DNA of 64,000 bases from the NCBI RefSeq assembly GCF_030167925.1, contig NZ_JASKUT010000001.1:434001-498000 (forward strand), written 5' to 3'. Of the stretch, positions 24,634-33,809 are shown one piece after another. This stretch comes from Paenibacillus silviterrae (GTDB lineage: Bacteria; Bacillota; Bacilli; Paenibacillales; NBRC-103111). The notes under the pieces are model-generated. The model saw only the letters and a list, made by a program, of their open reading frames with translations, ran no database searches and had not been told where the DNA came from. Within the stretch, counting starts at the first letter, position 1. Each line of letters starts with the position of its first letter. The position numbers and the translations under genes were made by a program.

Positions 24634-25299
24634 ATGAAACTGTTTATCGACACAGCCAATCTTGAAGACATTAAGAAGGCTTACAAAATCGGCGTCCTGT
24701 CCGGCGTGACCACGAACCCGTCTTTGGTCGCCAAAGAAGGCGTGAAATTTGAAGACCGTATTGCCGAAATTTTGCGCGAAGTGCCTGAGGTGGAATCCGT
24801 TTCCGCCGAGGTTACACCGGATGCGTTAACAGCAGAGGAAATGATTGCCCAAGCCGATGAGCTGATCAAAATCAACAACTACGATAAGAACATCACCATC
24901 AAGCTGCCTATGACGCTGGCAGGCTTGGAGGCTTGCCGCTACCTGACCAAGAAGGGTGTAAAAACGAACGTCACGTTGATTTTTACCGTAAATCAAGCGT
25001 TGCTGGCGGCTCGTGCAGGCGCAACCTATGTTTCCCCGTTCCTCGGTCGTTTGGATGACATTTCTGAGGATGGCGTTCAGCTTGTTACCAAGGTTGCTGA
25101 ATTGTTCCGCATTCATAGCCTGGATGCGCAAATTATCGCCGCTTCGGTCCGTCATCCGGATCACGTCACCCGCGTCGCAATGGCAGGCGCGCATATTGCA
25201 ACGGTTCCTTTTAGCGTGATCGAGCAAATTTCCAAGCATCCTCTGACCGACCAAGGAATGGATAAATTCGCGGCGGATTGGAAGAAGGCTCAGCAGTAA
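24634..25299 (+). CDS. tal: Transaldolase / fructose-6-phosphate aldolase family
   Basis: 221 residues, the short TalC/FSA-type decameric class I aldolase. The N-terminus [18 protein letters not shown] and [14 protein letters not shown] is diagnostic, the Schiff-base Lys lies in NITIKLPMT (near residue 90), followed by [20 protein letters not shown] and [11 protein letters not shown]. It is close in pattern to Bacillus transaldolase (YwjH). Whether it is a transaldolase or a fructose-6-phosphate aldolase cannot be decided by eye. ATG 24634 follows GGAGGGAA. Second gene of the tkt operon and followed by a terminator. Confidence 0.95.
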   Translation: MKLFIDTANLEDIKKAYKIGVLSGVTTNPSLVAKEGVKFEDRIAEILREVPEVESVSAEVTPDALTAEEMIAQADELIKINNYDKNITIKLPMTLAGLEACRYLTKKGVKTNVTLIFTVNQALLAARAGATYVSPFLGRLDDISEDGVQLVTKVAELFRIHSLDAQIIAASVRHPDHVTRVAMAGAHIATVPFSVIEQISKHPLTDQGMDKFAADWKKAQQ

Positions 25300-25325
25300 T
25301 CGGTAAGCCATAGCGTTTCTTTAAG

Positions 25326-25366
25326 AGGCGATCAAGAGAGCGAAGCTCATCTTGGTCGCCTTTTTG
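25326..25366 (+). terminator. Terminator of the tkt-tal operon
   Basis: AGGCGATCAAGA (25326-25337) / TCTTGGTCGCCT (25350-25361) followed by TTTT. Confidence 0.9.
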
Positions 25367-25604
25367 TCCTGCCGGAGCGGGTGTGGGGGGCAAAAAGTTA
25401 TGTGCTGCATATTGCATGAAACCCGTTAGACGTAGGATGATACGAGTAGCTGGAATTGCAGCTTTGAACAAAAATATTGAAGAAATGGAGTTTCCAAGCA
25501 ACAATATATAAATAATTGCAAGCATACATGCTATATAATCATAGATAAAGGTTGTCTCATGCATATTCGGCCACCCGAAGTGCAGCATGCAGGAGGGAAT
25601 TACA

Positions 25605-27929
25605 TTGAGCAGGTATATGTTACGTTTGCTGTCGTACAGCCTTATATTAGGAATTCTTCCTGCCGTCTTGATCGGCTTTGTTTCCTATTCGATTGCCTCG
25701 GGAGATATTGAGAATAAGGTAAAAGAGGCGAATATGCAGTGGTTAGCCCAAACCCAGATGCGGGTCGAGCAAATGCTGAAGTCGATAGAGAAGTCGGCGA
25801 CCCAATTCGCCAATTCCTCTCTTGTAAAAGCATCGATGAATATCTCTTTAACCTCATCCGATTTTGAATCCGTCCGGGAGCTTTCGAAGGAATTGTACAA
25901 TCTGCAATCCAGCGACGCGATCATAACCCAGGCGTACCTCGTGAACCTGGAACGGAGCTGGGCGTTAAACCTCAATGTCATGAAGCCGCTGGAGCAGTTC
26001 GCGAACCGGCAGGAATTTATAGATTATGCCAAGGAGCCGAGAAGCATTCTCTGGTATACCGGGTTGTCTCCCTCCAGCGGGGATGATTTCTCGGAGCCGG
26101 TTGACAGCGTCACATTGGTCCATAAGATCCCCATTCTGCCTCAGACCGATAAGCCGCAAGGATTGCTTGTGATCCGAATTGTCGCATCGGAAATTACAGG
26201 GGCGATCAGCTCTCCTGCAAGCTCCAACCACAGCTACATCTTCGACCGGTCCGGACAGGATATTCTAGGGAAGGATTCGAACAAGGAGTCCGAAACGGAG
26301 ACGAACGGGGAGATCACACGTACTGTTATCGATCGGTTAAATGCCTATCCGGAGCAGCGGCAGGGGCTGATCCACATGAAGCTGAACGGTGAAGAGGTAG
26401 CGGTGTTATACCGTTCCTCGAATTACAATAGCTGGACCTACGTATCCGTTGTTTCCATCGGAGAGCTGAAGAAGGAGACGCGGAAAATCGCCGAGGTCAC
26501 CGTGCTCGTCTGTGCTACCATCCTTTTGTTGGTGCTTGCAGGTGTCTTATACGGCAGCCGCCGGATGTACCGTCCTATCGGAAATCTGCTTGAGGTAGCT
26601 AGAGGACTTGGTTCTTCCGGGACGGAAGCGTCCACTGCTCCGAAGAAGGATGAACTCGAATTCATTAAGATCAGCATGCAATCCTTGGCGTCATCCAAGG
26701 ACCGTGTCGAGCAGCAAATGCTGGGACAAGCGACCCATTTGAAGGAATTTTTCGTATTAAAGCTGTTCACGGGACAGCTGACGGAAAGCGATTACTTGTA
26801 CAGATCCGTAACCTACGGATTCCCTACGGGGTGGAAGAGCCTGGGTGTCCTCGCGCTTCAGATCGATAACTTGCAGGAAACGCGTTACGGTGAGGAGGAT
26901 CGGGAGCTGCTGCTGTATGCGATCAGCAATATCACGCAAGAGGTGCTGCCGGCTTCGACCCGGTTCACCCCGATTACGATCAACAAATCGCAGGTGACCC
27001 TGATAGCCGCAGATCAAGAGGACCCGGACCAGGTCAGACGCATTCTGTATGAGGCTGCAGAGTGTATTAAGAGGAATGCCGAGCAAGTGCTTCAATTGAA
27101 GGTGAGTATCGGAATCAGTAACCCGTTCGACCATCTGATGGGTACGGTTAAAGCCTACGGGGAGAGTCTCTCCGCCTTAAAAGCTAGAATCAGCCTCGGT
27201 CCGGAGATCATCGTCCATTACAGGGACATTGAGAATCATCTGAGTGCGGAGCATTATGAATATTCCCATCTGAAGGTGCTGGAGGAAAGGTTGGTGTATG
27301 CCCTTCGGGAAATGCAGCCGAACAGCGCCTCCGAGATATTCCAGCAGTATTTCGACGCACTGCTTTACAAGGACGGCTATCTGTATGAGCATCAAACGCT
27401 TCTGCTGCAGCTAGTATCCCGAATACTCCAAATCGTACAGGATCAAGGCATTTCGCTGAAAAAGGTACTGGAGGACGAGGGAACGGTGGAAGGACTGCTG
27501 CAGCTCCAGACACGCGAGGAGATTATTCACTGGTTTGAATCCAAATTGTTTACTCCGTTGATTCAGGTGCTGTCCGAAAAATCCGAAACCCAGTACATTA
27601 AGATTGCCGATAAATTGGTAAAAATGATACAGGAGCACTACGATCAGGAGATGACTCTGGAATCCTGCTCCCAGCTATTAAACTACCATCCGGTCTATTT
27701 AAGCCGTATCTTTAAGCGAGAGATCGGGATTCCCTTCAGTGACTACTTATCGGACTACCGGATGAAGATGGCCAAGGTCATGCTGGAGACGACCGACCTG
27801 AAAATTTCTGAAATCGGCGAAAAGCTGCAGTACAAAAATATAAGCTCCTTTATTCGAAGCTATAAGAAGATGTATCAGATTACCCCTGGGCAGCACCGGG
27901 AAAAGATCATGAAGGGGAGTACAGAATGA
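25605..27929 (+). CDS. Membrane-bound AraC-family transcriptional regulator, uptake system 2
   Basis: About 774 residues with the layout of the system 1 regulator: membrane helix at the N-terminus (LLSYSLILGILPAVLIGFVS), an extracytoplasmic sensor region of about 270 residues, a second helix (VTVLVCATILLLVLAGVLYG), a cytoplasmic linker, and a C-terminal AraC HTH (EMTLESCSQLLNYHPVYLSR ... ISEIGEKLQYKNISSFIRSY). TTG 25605 is chosen because AGGAGG (25591-25596) is 8 nt upstream; ATG 25587 lies before it. Its stop overlaps the start of the next gene (ATGA at 27926), so sensor and lipoprotein are translationally coupled. Confidence 0.92.
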   Translation: MSRYMLRLLSYSLILGILPAVLIGFVSYSIASGDIENKVKEANMQWLAQTQMRVEQMLKSIEKSATQFANSSLVKASMNISLTSSDFESVRELSKELYNLQSSDAIITQAYLVNLERSWALNLNVMKPLEQFANRQEFIDYAKEPRSILWYTGLSPSSGDDFSEPVDSVTLVHKIPILPQTDKPQGLLVIRIVASEITGAISSPASSNHSYIFDRSGQDILGKDSNKESETETNGEITRTVIDRLNAYPEQRQGLIHMKLNGEEVAVLYRSSNYNSWTYVSVVSIGELKKETRKIAEVTVLVCATILLLVLAGVLYGSRRMYRPIGNLLEVARGLGSSGTEASTAPKKDELEFIKISMQSLASSKDRVEQQMLGQATHLKEFFVLKLFTGQLTESDYLYRSVTYGFPTGWKSLGVLALQIDNLQETRYGEEDRELLLYAISNITQEVLPASTRFTPITINKSQVTLIAADQEDPDQVRRILYEAAECIKRNAEQVLQLKVSIGISNPFDHLMGTVKAYGESLSALKARISLGPEIIVHYRDIENHLSAEHYEYSHLKVLEERLVYALREMQPNSASEIFQQYFDALLYKDGYLYEHQTLLLQLVSRILQIVQDQGISLKKVLEDEGTVEGLLQLQTREEIIHWFESKLFTPLIQVLSEKSETQYIKIADKLVKMIQEHYDQEMTLESCSQLLNYHPVYLSRIFKREIGIPFSDYLSDYRMKMAKVMLETTDLKISEIGEKLQYKNISSFIRSYKKMYQITPGQHREKIMKGSTE

Positions 27930-29443
27930 AGACGTATTCCGCTATTTTGTTAAGCAGCCTGCTTGTGTCCGGCACCCTTACGGCATGCGGAGGAGTCGGG
28001 GGCGAGGAAGCGAAGCCGCTTGCCGATGAGCCGTTTTATTTGTCCATTGGGGCGAGCTTGACCGGTGAGCTTCCTCCCAAAAATAATGCGGTGGAGCAGG
28101 TTATTGAAGCCTATACGAATACAAGCCTTCAGATCCAATGGATTCCTCTGTCCGCCTATGACGAAAAGGTGAAATTGATGATAGCTTCCGGTGAGCTTCC
28201 GAAGCTGATCAAGCTGGCGTATTCCCCAACTTACATTGCCACCTTGAAGGCTGGGCAGTTCTGGGAGCTTGGGCCTTTCCTGAAGGACTATCCCCATCTG
28301 TCGGCAGTGGACAAGAGATATTATGAGAACATTTCCGTCGGGGGCAAGATTTACGGGATTCCGGTCTTTCGGAACCTCGGACGTGCCGTCATCCAATATA
28401 GGAAGGATTGGCTCGAGCGTCTGGGCTTGAAGGTACCGGTTACACTGGACGACTGGTATCGGGTCGTTCGTGCCTTAACTCTGGAGGATCCTGACGGAAA
28501 TGGGAAGGACGATACGTATGGAATGGTGCTGGAGAAGCGTTACAACCAGGATGTCAGCTCGATTCTGACCCGGATTTCCGTTTCCCAGGGCGGACCGAAC
28601 AAGTGGAAGGCGGAGAACGGGCGGTTCACACCGGAGTTTATGACGGAGCCTTTCCTTGAAACCATGAAGATGTTCCGACGGCTATATCAAGAGAACCTTA
28701 TCAATTCGGATTTTGCGGTAGTGGATACGATCGAAACGGGCAGGATCTATGATTCGGGCCGAGCCGGCATTCAAATTTCCGGTGGGAATGTCCAGACATG
28801 GCAGGACAAGCTGGTCAAGATCGTTCCGAACGCTACAGTTGACGTTGCCCCGCTGGCCGGTCCGAATGGAATCCGGCTTCCCGGTGAACCGGGTAATGCC
28901 GGATTTCTGGCTATTCCTAAGGACACGGTGAAGACGGAGGCCGAGGTGAGAAAAATTTTGCATTTTCTCGATAAGCTCATGGAGCCGTCCATGCAAACCG
29001 TTATTCTCAAAGGAGTGGAGAACCGGCATTGGATCGATAAGGGGGAGTATACGGAGGTTTTGGATCGTACCTTGGATCTCAGGGAGGTGAAGCCTTACCG
29101 GGATATGCTGCCTTCACTTGGGGAAGAGGAAGCAGCGATCAAACCGAGCGTACAGCCTGACCTGTTCCGCAAAAATCAGCGAATCGGGAAAGAGTACACC
29201 TCTTATATCGTTCCGAACCCGGCACTCATTTTGGATTCGGAAACGTTCACCGAGCGGGGAAAGGAACTCGATATCCTCATTACGGATGCGGAGACTAAGT
29301 TTATTATGGGCAAAATCGACGAGGCCGGCTGGAAGACCGAGCTGGAGAAGTGGAAGCAGGCCGGCGGCGAACGGATGATACGGGAATACGAGGAAGCGTA
29401 TCAAAAACAGTGGAAGTTACGTCGCGGCGGTGACGGAAGATAG
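27926..29443 (+). CDS. Solute-binding lipoprotein coupled to the system 2 sensor
   Basis: 505 residues. Signal peptide with lipobox SGTLTACGG, then the LplA-type body (WIPLSAYDEKVKLMIASGEL, YRKDWLERLGLKVPVTLDDW, DPDGNGKDDTYG). It is closely related to the lipoprotein at 31958 along its whole length (shared runs such as SQGGPNKWK-like, PEFMT, ITDAETKFIMGK). AAGGGGAG precedes the ATG, which overlaps the regulator stop. A terminator follows, which separates it from the permeases. Its coupling to the sensor rather than to the permeases suggests it presents ligand to the sensor's outer domain; that is inference. Confidence 0.92.
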   Translation: MKTYSAILLSSLLVSGTLTACGGVGGEEAKPLADEPFYLSIGASLTGELPPKNNAVEQVIEAYTNTSLQIQWIPLSAYDEKVKLMIASGELPKLIKLAYSPTYIATLKAGQFWELGPFLKDYPHLSAVDKRYYENISVGGKIYGIPVFRNLGRAVIQYRKDWLERLGLKVPVTLDDWYRVVRALTLEDPDGNGKDDTYGMVLEKRYNQDVSSILTRISVSQGGPNKWKAENGRFTPEFMTEPFLETMKMFRRLYQENLINSDFAVVDTIETGRIYDSGRAGIQISGGNVQTWQDKLVKIVPNATVDVAPLAGPNGIRLPGEPGNAGFLAIPKDTVKTEAEVRKILHFLDKLMEPSMQTVILKGVENRHWIDKGEYTEVLDRTLDLREVKPYRDMLPSLGEEEAAIKPSVQPDLFRKNQRIGKEYTSYIVPNPALILDSETFTERGKELDILITDAETKFIMGKIDEAGWKTELEKWKQAGGERMIREYEEAYQKQWKLRRGGDGR

Positions 29444-29460
29444 GACCGGATGCATAACGA

Positions 29461-29499
29461 AAGCGGAAAGCAAGGGTTACTTGCTGCTCCGCTTTTTTT
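29461..29499 (+). terminator. Terminator after the sensor-coupled lipoprotein
   Basis: AAGCGGAAAGCAAG (29461-29474) pairs with CTTGCTGCTCCGCTT (29480-29494, imperfect), followed by TTTTT. Confidence 0.88.
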
Positions 29500-29542
29500 C
29501 TATTTGGTAATGCCTATGAGAAGGTCGTCGCGCGTCCGACAG

Positions 29543-29745
29543 GGGATGCAAAGCTGCTAAAGTGCAGAAATCAACGGTCTCAAGCGGGAGTCAGACGGAG
29601 ATTTGTGAGAATCGGCATCTTTAAGAGAGCTCACCGGCGGAAAACGAGGCCTATGGCCTTGAAATGTTGTACTTAAGCAGAAATCCCTTCGAACCTTGTT
29701 GAAAATTATGGAAAAAGCTGCTCTTTTGCAGAAATGTGCTGTAGA
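29543..29745. repeat. Composite intergenic repeat B
   Basis: GATGCAAAGCTGCTAAAGTG, GAGATTTGTGAGAATCGGCA and GGCGGAAAACGAGGCCTATGG match the head and tail blocks of the repeats at 20.6-21.5 kb and 43.6-45.8 kb. The 113-bp units are absent. The rest of 29500-29964 holds no gene. Confidence 0.7.
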
Positions 29746-29964
29746 CACGAGGACGATGGGTTAGAGCTCATACCCTTCAACAGTAGGAATTAGTCACACA
29801 AATTGTTCTATCAAGCATATCCCTTGGTTGCCCCGGGGTTATACAGGGGTACTTCAAGCCGCAAAGCGCACTTGGTTATATGAGCGGTATAGCCGGACAT
29901 TGGAGAATGACCTGATAATGAGAGGCAGAAACCATAGAGAACTTAATGTAGGAGGAACACGGAG

Positions 29965-30930
29965 ATGAAGCAAGATCTGTATGCCCCGGCAGGAAAACCC
30001 GCCTCCCTTGCAAAGCAAGGCAAGTTCGGGATCCTGCTGAGGGATCTCATTCGGGACAAGTGGCTGTACTTAATGCTGCTGCCGGGAGTACTTTATTTTA
30101 TCATTTTCAAATATGTGCCTATGTACGGGGTGTCCATGGCATTCCAGGATTACAGGCCGCATCTCGGATTTTTGGAAAGCCCGTGGGTAGGCTTCAAGCA
30201 TTTTGAACGATTTTTCTCGGAACCTCAGTTTGGCATGCTGTTCCGCAATACGATCATTTTGGCGGTGTACAACTTACTCTTTTTCTTCCCGCTGCCTATT
30301 ATCCTGTCGCTCATGCTGAATGAAGTAAGGCAAGCCAAGTTCAAAAGCTTCGTACAGACCTTGGTTTACATCCCTCACTTTGTATCGTGGGTGGTTGTCG
30401 TGGGGATCTTCTACATCCTCTTTACGACGGAGAACGGGATCCTCAACGAGCTGCTGTATCAACTGACAGGCAAGAAAATCGCTTTCCTGCTGGAGGCGGA
30501 ATGGTTCCGGACCATGATCATCACCCAATCCATCTGGAAAGAGGTAGGCTGGGGCACGGTCATCTTCCTGGCTGCATTAGCGGGAGTGGACTTACAGCAA
30601 TACGAAGCGGCCCGGATCGACGGTGCCGGACGTTGGCGCCAGCTGTGGCACATCACGCTTCCTGCGATTCGCAGCACGATCATTATCTTGTTTATCCTGC
30701 GCTTGGGGAACTTCTTGGATTCCGGCTTCGAGCACATCTTCCTGATGCTTACTCCGACCAACCGGGAAGTAGGGGAAGTGTTCGATACCTATGTCTACAC
30801 CAAGGGCTTGACCCAGGCCCAGTACAGCTACAGTGCGGCGGTCGGTCTCTTCAAATCGGTCATTGGTCTTATTCTGGTGCTGGGTTCGAACTGGCTGGCA
30901 AAGAAGTTTGGGGAAGAGGGCATTTATTAA
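29965..30930 (+). CDS. ABC sugar transporter permease 1 (LplB-type), system 2
   Basis: 321 residues, about six membrane helices. LplB signature LYLMLLPGVLYFIIFKYVPM then YGVSMAFQDYRPH, EAA loop YEAARIDGAGRWRQLWHITL. ATG 29965 has AGGAGGA upstream. First gene of a three-gene unit (two permeases and a lipoprotein) under control distinct from the sensor operon before it. Works with a shared ATPase encoded elsewhere. Confidence 0.93.
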   Translation: MKQDLYAPAGKPASLAKQGKFGILLRDLIRDKWLYLMLLPGVLYFIIFKYVPMYGVSMAFQDYRPHLGFLESPWVGFKHFERFFSEPQFGMLFRNTIILAVYNLLFFFPLPIILSLMLNEVRQAKFKSFVQTLVYIPHFVSWVVVVGIFYILFTTENGILNELLYQLTGKKIAFLLEAEWFRTMIITQSIWKEVGWGTVIFLAALAGVDLQQYEAARIDGAGRWRQLWHITLPAIRSTIIILFILRLGNFLDSGFEHIFLMLTPTNREVGEVFDTYVYTKGLTQAQYSYSAAVGLFKSVIGLILVLGSNWLAKKFGEEGIY

Positions 30931-30963
30931 TGCCTATCTCGTTCTAAGGATGGAGGCTCCGAA

Positions 30964-31836
30964 ATGATTCAAGATAAAACAATAGGCAATCGCATTTTCG
31001 ACATCATCAATTATACTTTGCTGCTGCTTACTGCGCTCATTTGCGTGTTACCCTTCGTGTACGTGTTGGCCGTATCCTTCACAAGTCCCGCCGAGGTAGC
31101 CAGAGGGGGCTTGATCCTGTGGCCGAAGGAATGGTCTCTTGCGTCCTATAGGTACATTTTTTCAACGGATACGCTGTTCCGAAGTATGATGGTTTCCATT
31201 TATATCACAGTGCTCGGTACGCTCATTAACCTGCTCTTTACCTCGCTGATGGCCTATCCATTGGCGAAGTCTCACCTAAGAGGCCGCCAGACGATTCTCC
31301 TTGGCGTCTTGTTTACGATGCTGTTCGGCGGCGGGCTGATTCCGACTTATTTCGTTGTTAAGGCGCTCCATCTGACGAATACGCTCTGGTCTCTGATGAT
31401 TCCAAGTGCGATCAGTGCCTTCAACCTGATTGTTCTGAAAAATTTCTTCCAGCAAATTCCGGACGGACTCGAGGATTCGGCCCGAATCGACGGTTGTAAC
31501 GATGTGGGTGTACTGTTCCGGATCGTGCTCCCGCTATCGCTGCCGGCCATGGCGACCTTCGGGCTGTTCTATGCCGTGGGACACTGGAACCAATTTTTCA
31601 ACGCTATTCTATATATTAGCGACAACACCAAATGGCCGATTCAAGTGCTGCTCAGAGAAATTGTCATCCTGGCCTCAAGCAGCATTGGGGACAACACAAT
31701 CGACAGCGCGGATATTCAGCCGCTTACCATCCGGATGGCGGTCATCGTATTCGCAACCGTCCCGATCCTGCTCGTTTACCCGTTTCTTCAGAAGCATTTT
31801 GCCAAGGGAGTCATGCTGGGGTCCGTGAAAGGGTAA
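30964..31836 (+). CDS. ABC sugar transporter permease 2 (LplC-type), system 2
   Basis: 290 residues, six predicted helices. Start MIQDKTIGNRIFDIINYTLL, family motif YPLAKSHLRGRQTILLG, EAA loop LEDSARIDGCNDVGVLFRIV and the usual end HFAKGVMLGSVKG. GGAGG lies 7 nt before the ATG. Partner of the preceding permease, 33 nt apart. Confidence 0.93.
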   Translation: MIQDKTIGNRIFDIINYTLLLLTALICVLPFVYVLAVSFTSPAEVARGGLILWPKEWSLASYRYIFSTDTLFRSMMVSIYITVLGTLINLLFTSLMAYPLAKSHLRGRQTILLGVLFTMLFGGGLIPTYFVVKALHLTNTLWSLMIPSAISAFNLIVLKNFFQQIPDGLEDSARIDGCNDVGVLFRIVLPLSLPAMATFGLFYAVGHWNQFFNAILYISDNTKWPIQVLLREIVILASSSIGDNTIDSADIQPLTIRMAVIVFATVPILLVYPFLQKHFAKGVMLGSVKG

Positions 31837-31957
31837 GCGGCTGCTTGCAGCCTTTGCCGTAAGGCTATGAACCTCCTGTTGGATCAGGTGCTTGAACAGG
31901 CTCCTGTTCGTATGGAGATCACATAGAAACTTTAACATTCTTGGAGGGGTACAAAAG

Positions 31958-33475
31958 ATGAAGAAAAAAGCAGCAGTAATCATGGGTGGCGTCCTGCTGG
32001 CAACGACCGTGCTGTCCGCCTGCAGCTCCGGCGGCGACAAGGCAGGCAGCGGAAGCGCTCCATCGCCGGTTGAGGATACGAAGCCGCTTGATCTGTCGAT
32101 CGTCGTTAATCAGGTTGGAGAAATTCCGCCTAAAGGCAATCCCATGGAACAGGGCATCGCCAAATACACGAACACCAATCTGGAATACCAATGGATTCCT
32201 ACCTCGGCCTATGACGAGAAGATCAATATCATGATGGCTTCAGGCGAGCTTCCAAAGCTCATGAAGGTTAACTACGTTCCTACTATCATCAATGCAATGA
32301 AATCCGACCAGTTCTGGGAAATCGGCCCCCATCTCAAAAATTATAAAAACCTGGCCGCCCAGCCCCAAACGTTCTATGACAACATTCTGGTGGAAGGCAA
32401 GCTGTACGGCGTTCCGATCTACCGCGATTTGGGCCGTGCTGTAGTCCATTACCGCAAGGATTGGTTGGATGCGGCGGGTCTGAAGGTGCCGAAGACGCTT
32501 GACGATTGGTACAATGTGATGAAGTATGTAGCGGAGAACGATCCGGATAAGAACGGCAAGAATGACACGTACGGCTACCTGCTGGACAAAAACTATAACC
32601 AAGGTACGGCCTCAACCTTGACTCGTCTCAGTGTTGCTCAGGGCGGTCCGAACAAATGGAAGGTCGATGCCCAGGGCAATTTCACCCCGGAATTTATGAC
32701 CGATGAGTTTTTCAGCACCTTGAAGCTGTTCAAACGGCTTTATGATGAGAAGCTGATCAATCAGGATTTTGCCGTTGTGGATGCTACGACGAATGATAAA
32801 GCGTATGAATCCGGACGCGTGGCCCTGCGGATCTCGGGCGGTAACGCTCAGAGCATGCTGACCAACCTGGTGAAGGTGGTCCCTACCGCCCAGATGGACG
32901 TAGCTCCTCTGGAAGGAAAAGCAGGCATTCGCGTACCGGCTGAGAGCGGCAATGCAGGAATTCTGGCTATTCCCAAATCGACGGTAAAGACCGAAGCGGA
33001 AATGAAGAAGATCCTGACGTTCCTCGATAAGCTGCTGGATAAAGAGATGGTCTACCTCTTAAACAAAGGTATCGAAGGCAAGCACTACAAGATCGAAGGG
33101 GAATTCACCCTTCCGCTGGATAAAGACGCCGATGCCAAGGAAGTGAAGCCTTACCGCGACACCATGCTTCAACGCGGCGACAATTATAATATGGATAAAC
33201 CGATGAAAGAAACCGAGCTGTTCCAGAAGAACAAAAAGACGGTCAGCGATAATGATAAGTATGTTGTAAGCAATCCGGCTCTTACCTTGGATTCGGCTAT
33301 GTTCACGGAGCGTGGCAAGGAGCTGGAGCAAATGATTACGGATGCGGAAACGAAGTTCATCATGGGCAAGTTGGATGAAGCCGGCTGGAAAGCGGAAATC
33401 GACAAATGGAAAAAAGCCGGCGGAGACAAAATGATGGAGGAATACAAAGCGGCTTATTTGAAAACGAAGAAGTAA
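31958..33475 (+). CDS. Solute-binding lipoprotein (LplA-type), system 2
   Basis: 505 residues. Signal peptide MKKKAAVIMGGVLLATTVLS with lipobox LSACSSGG, then a linker and an LplA-type body (WIPTSAYDEKINIMMASGEL, YRKDWLDAAGLKVPKTLDDW, ISGGNAQSMLTNLVKVVPT). ATG 31958 is preferred over an upstream in-frame ATG because GGAGGGG is 8 nt before it and the signal peptide then starts correctly. Same length as its paralogue at 27926 and clearly from a duplication. Last gene of the permease unit; a terminator follows. Confidence 0.94.
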   Translation: MKKKAAVIMGGVLLATTVLSACSSGGDKAGSGSAPSPVEDTKPLDLSIVVNQVGEIPPKGNPMEQGIAKYTNTNLEYQWIPTSAYDEKINIMMASGELPKLMKVNYVPTIINAMKSDQFWEIGPHLKNYKNLAAQPQTFYDNILVEGKLYGVPIYRDLGRAVVHYRKDWLDAAGLKVPKTLDDWYNVMKYVAENDPDKNGKNDTYGYLLDKNYNQGTASTLTRLSVAQGGPNKWKVDAQGNFTPEFMTDEFFSTLKLFKRLYDEKLINQDFAVVDATTNDKAYESGRVALRISGGNAQSMLTNLVKVVPTAQMDVAPLEGKAGIRVPAESGNAGILAIPKSTVKTEAEMKKILTFLDKLLDKEMVYLLNKGIEGKHYKIEGEFTLPLDKDADAKEVKPYRDTMLQRGDNYNMDKPMKETELFQKNKKTVSDNDKYVVSNPALTLDSAMFTERGKELEQMITDAETKFIMGKLDEAGWKAEIDKWKKAGGDKMMEEYKAAYLKTKK

Positions 33476-33493
33476 CATCGTTTGGAACAGGAG

Positions 33494-33534
33494 AACCGTC
33501 TTAGCAAGCAATGAGCTAGGTAAGACGGTTTTCT
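33494..33534 (+). terminator. Terminator of the system 2 transport unit
   Basis: AACCGTCTTA (33494-33503) / TAAGACGGTT (33521-33530) followed by TTCTTCT. Confidence 0.88.
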
Positions 33535-33590
33535 TCTATATGTCATGTCATATGCCTGAGGGAAACAAGCGATATGCGGCAGGAAACTTT

Positions 33591-33604
33591 TTTAAGCGGT
33601 TACA
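33591..33604. promoter_or_regulatory. cre-like site ahead of the pectinase genes
   Basis: TTTAAGCGGTTACA matches TGWAANCGNTNNCA except at the second base. It lies about 205 bp before the pectinesterase start in a 280-bp gene-free stretch (33531-33809) where nothing else was recognised. It would place the pectinase genes under glucose repression. Confidence 0.45.
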
Positions 33605-33809
33605 TTTCAACAGCGGTTTCCACGCAACAGGTTATCTGCGACGTATAGATTGCAATAGTCCTCAGCGCCATAATGAGAACTGAACGGCAAGTTAATACGC
33701 TAAGGTAAGGAAAGGAGGCGGAACAAAAAGCTTCGATCTGGCAGGCTGCAGTTACAGGAATCGAAAAGAGGTACTTGTGTTTTACCAAATGATTATAGGA
33801 GAGAATCGA

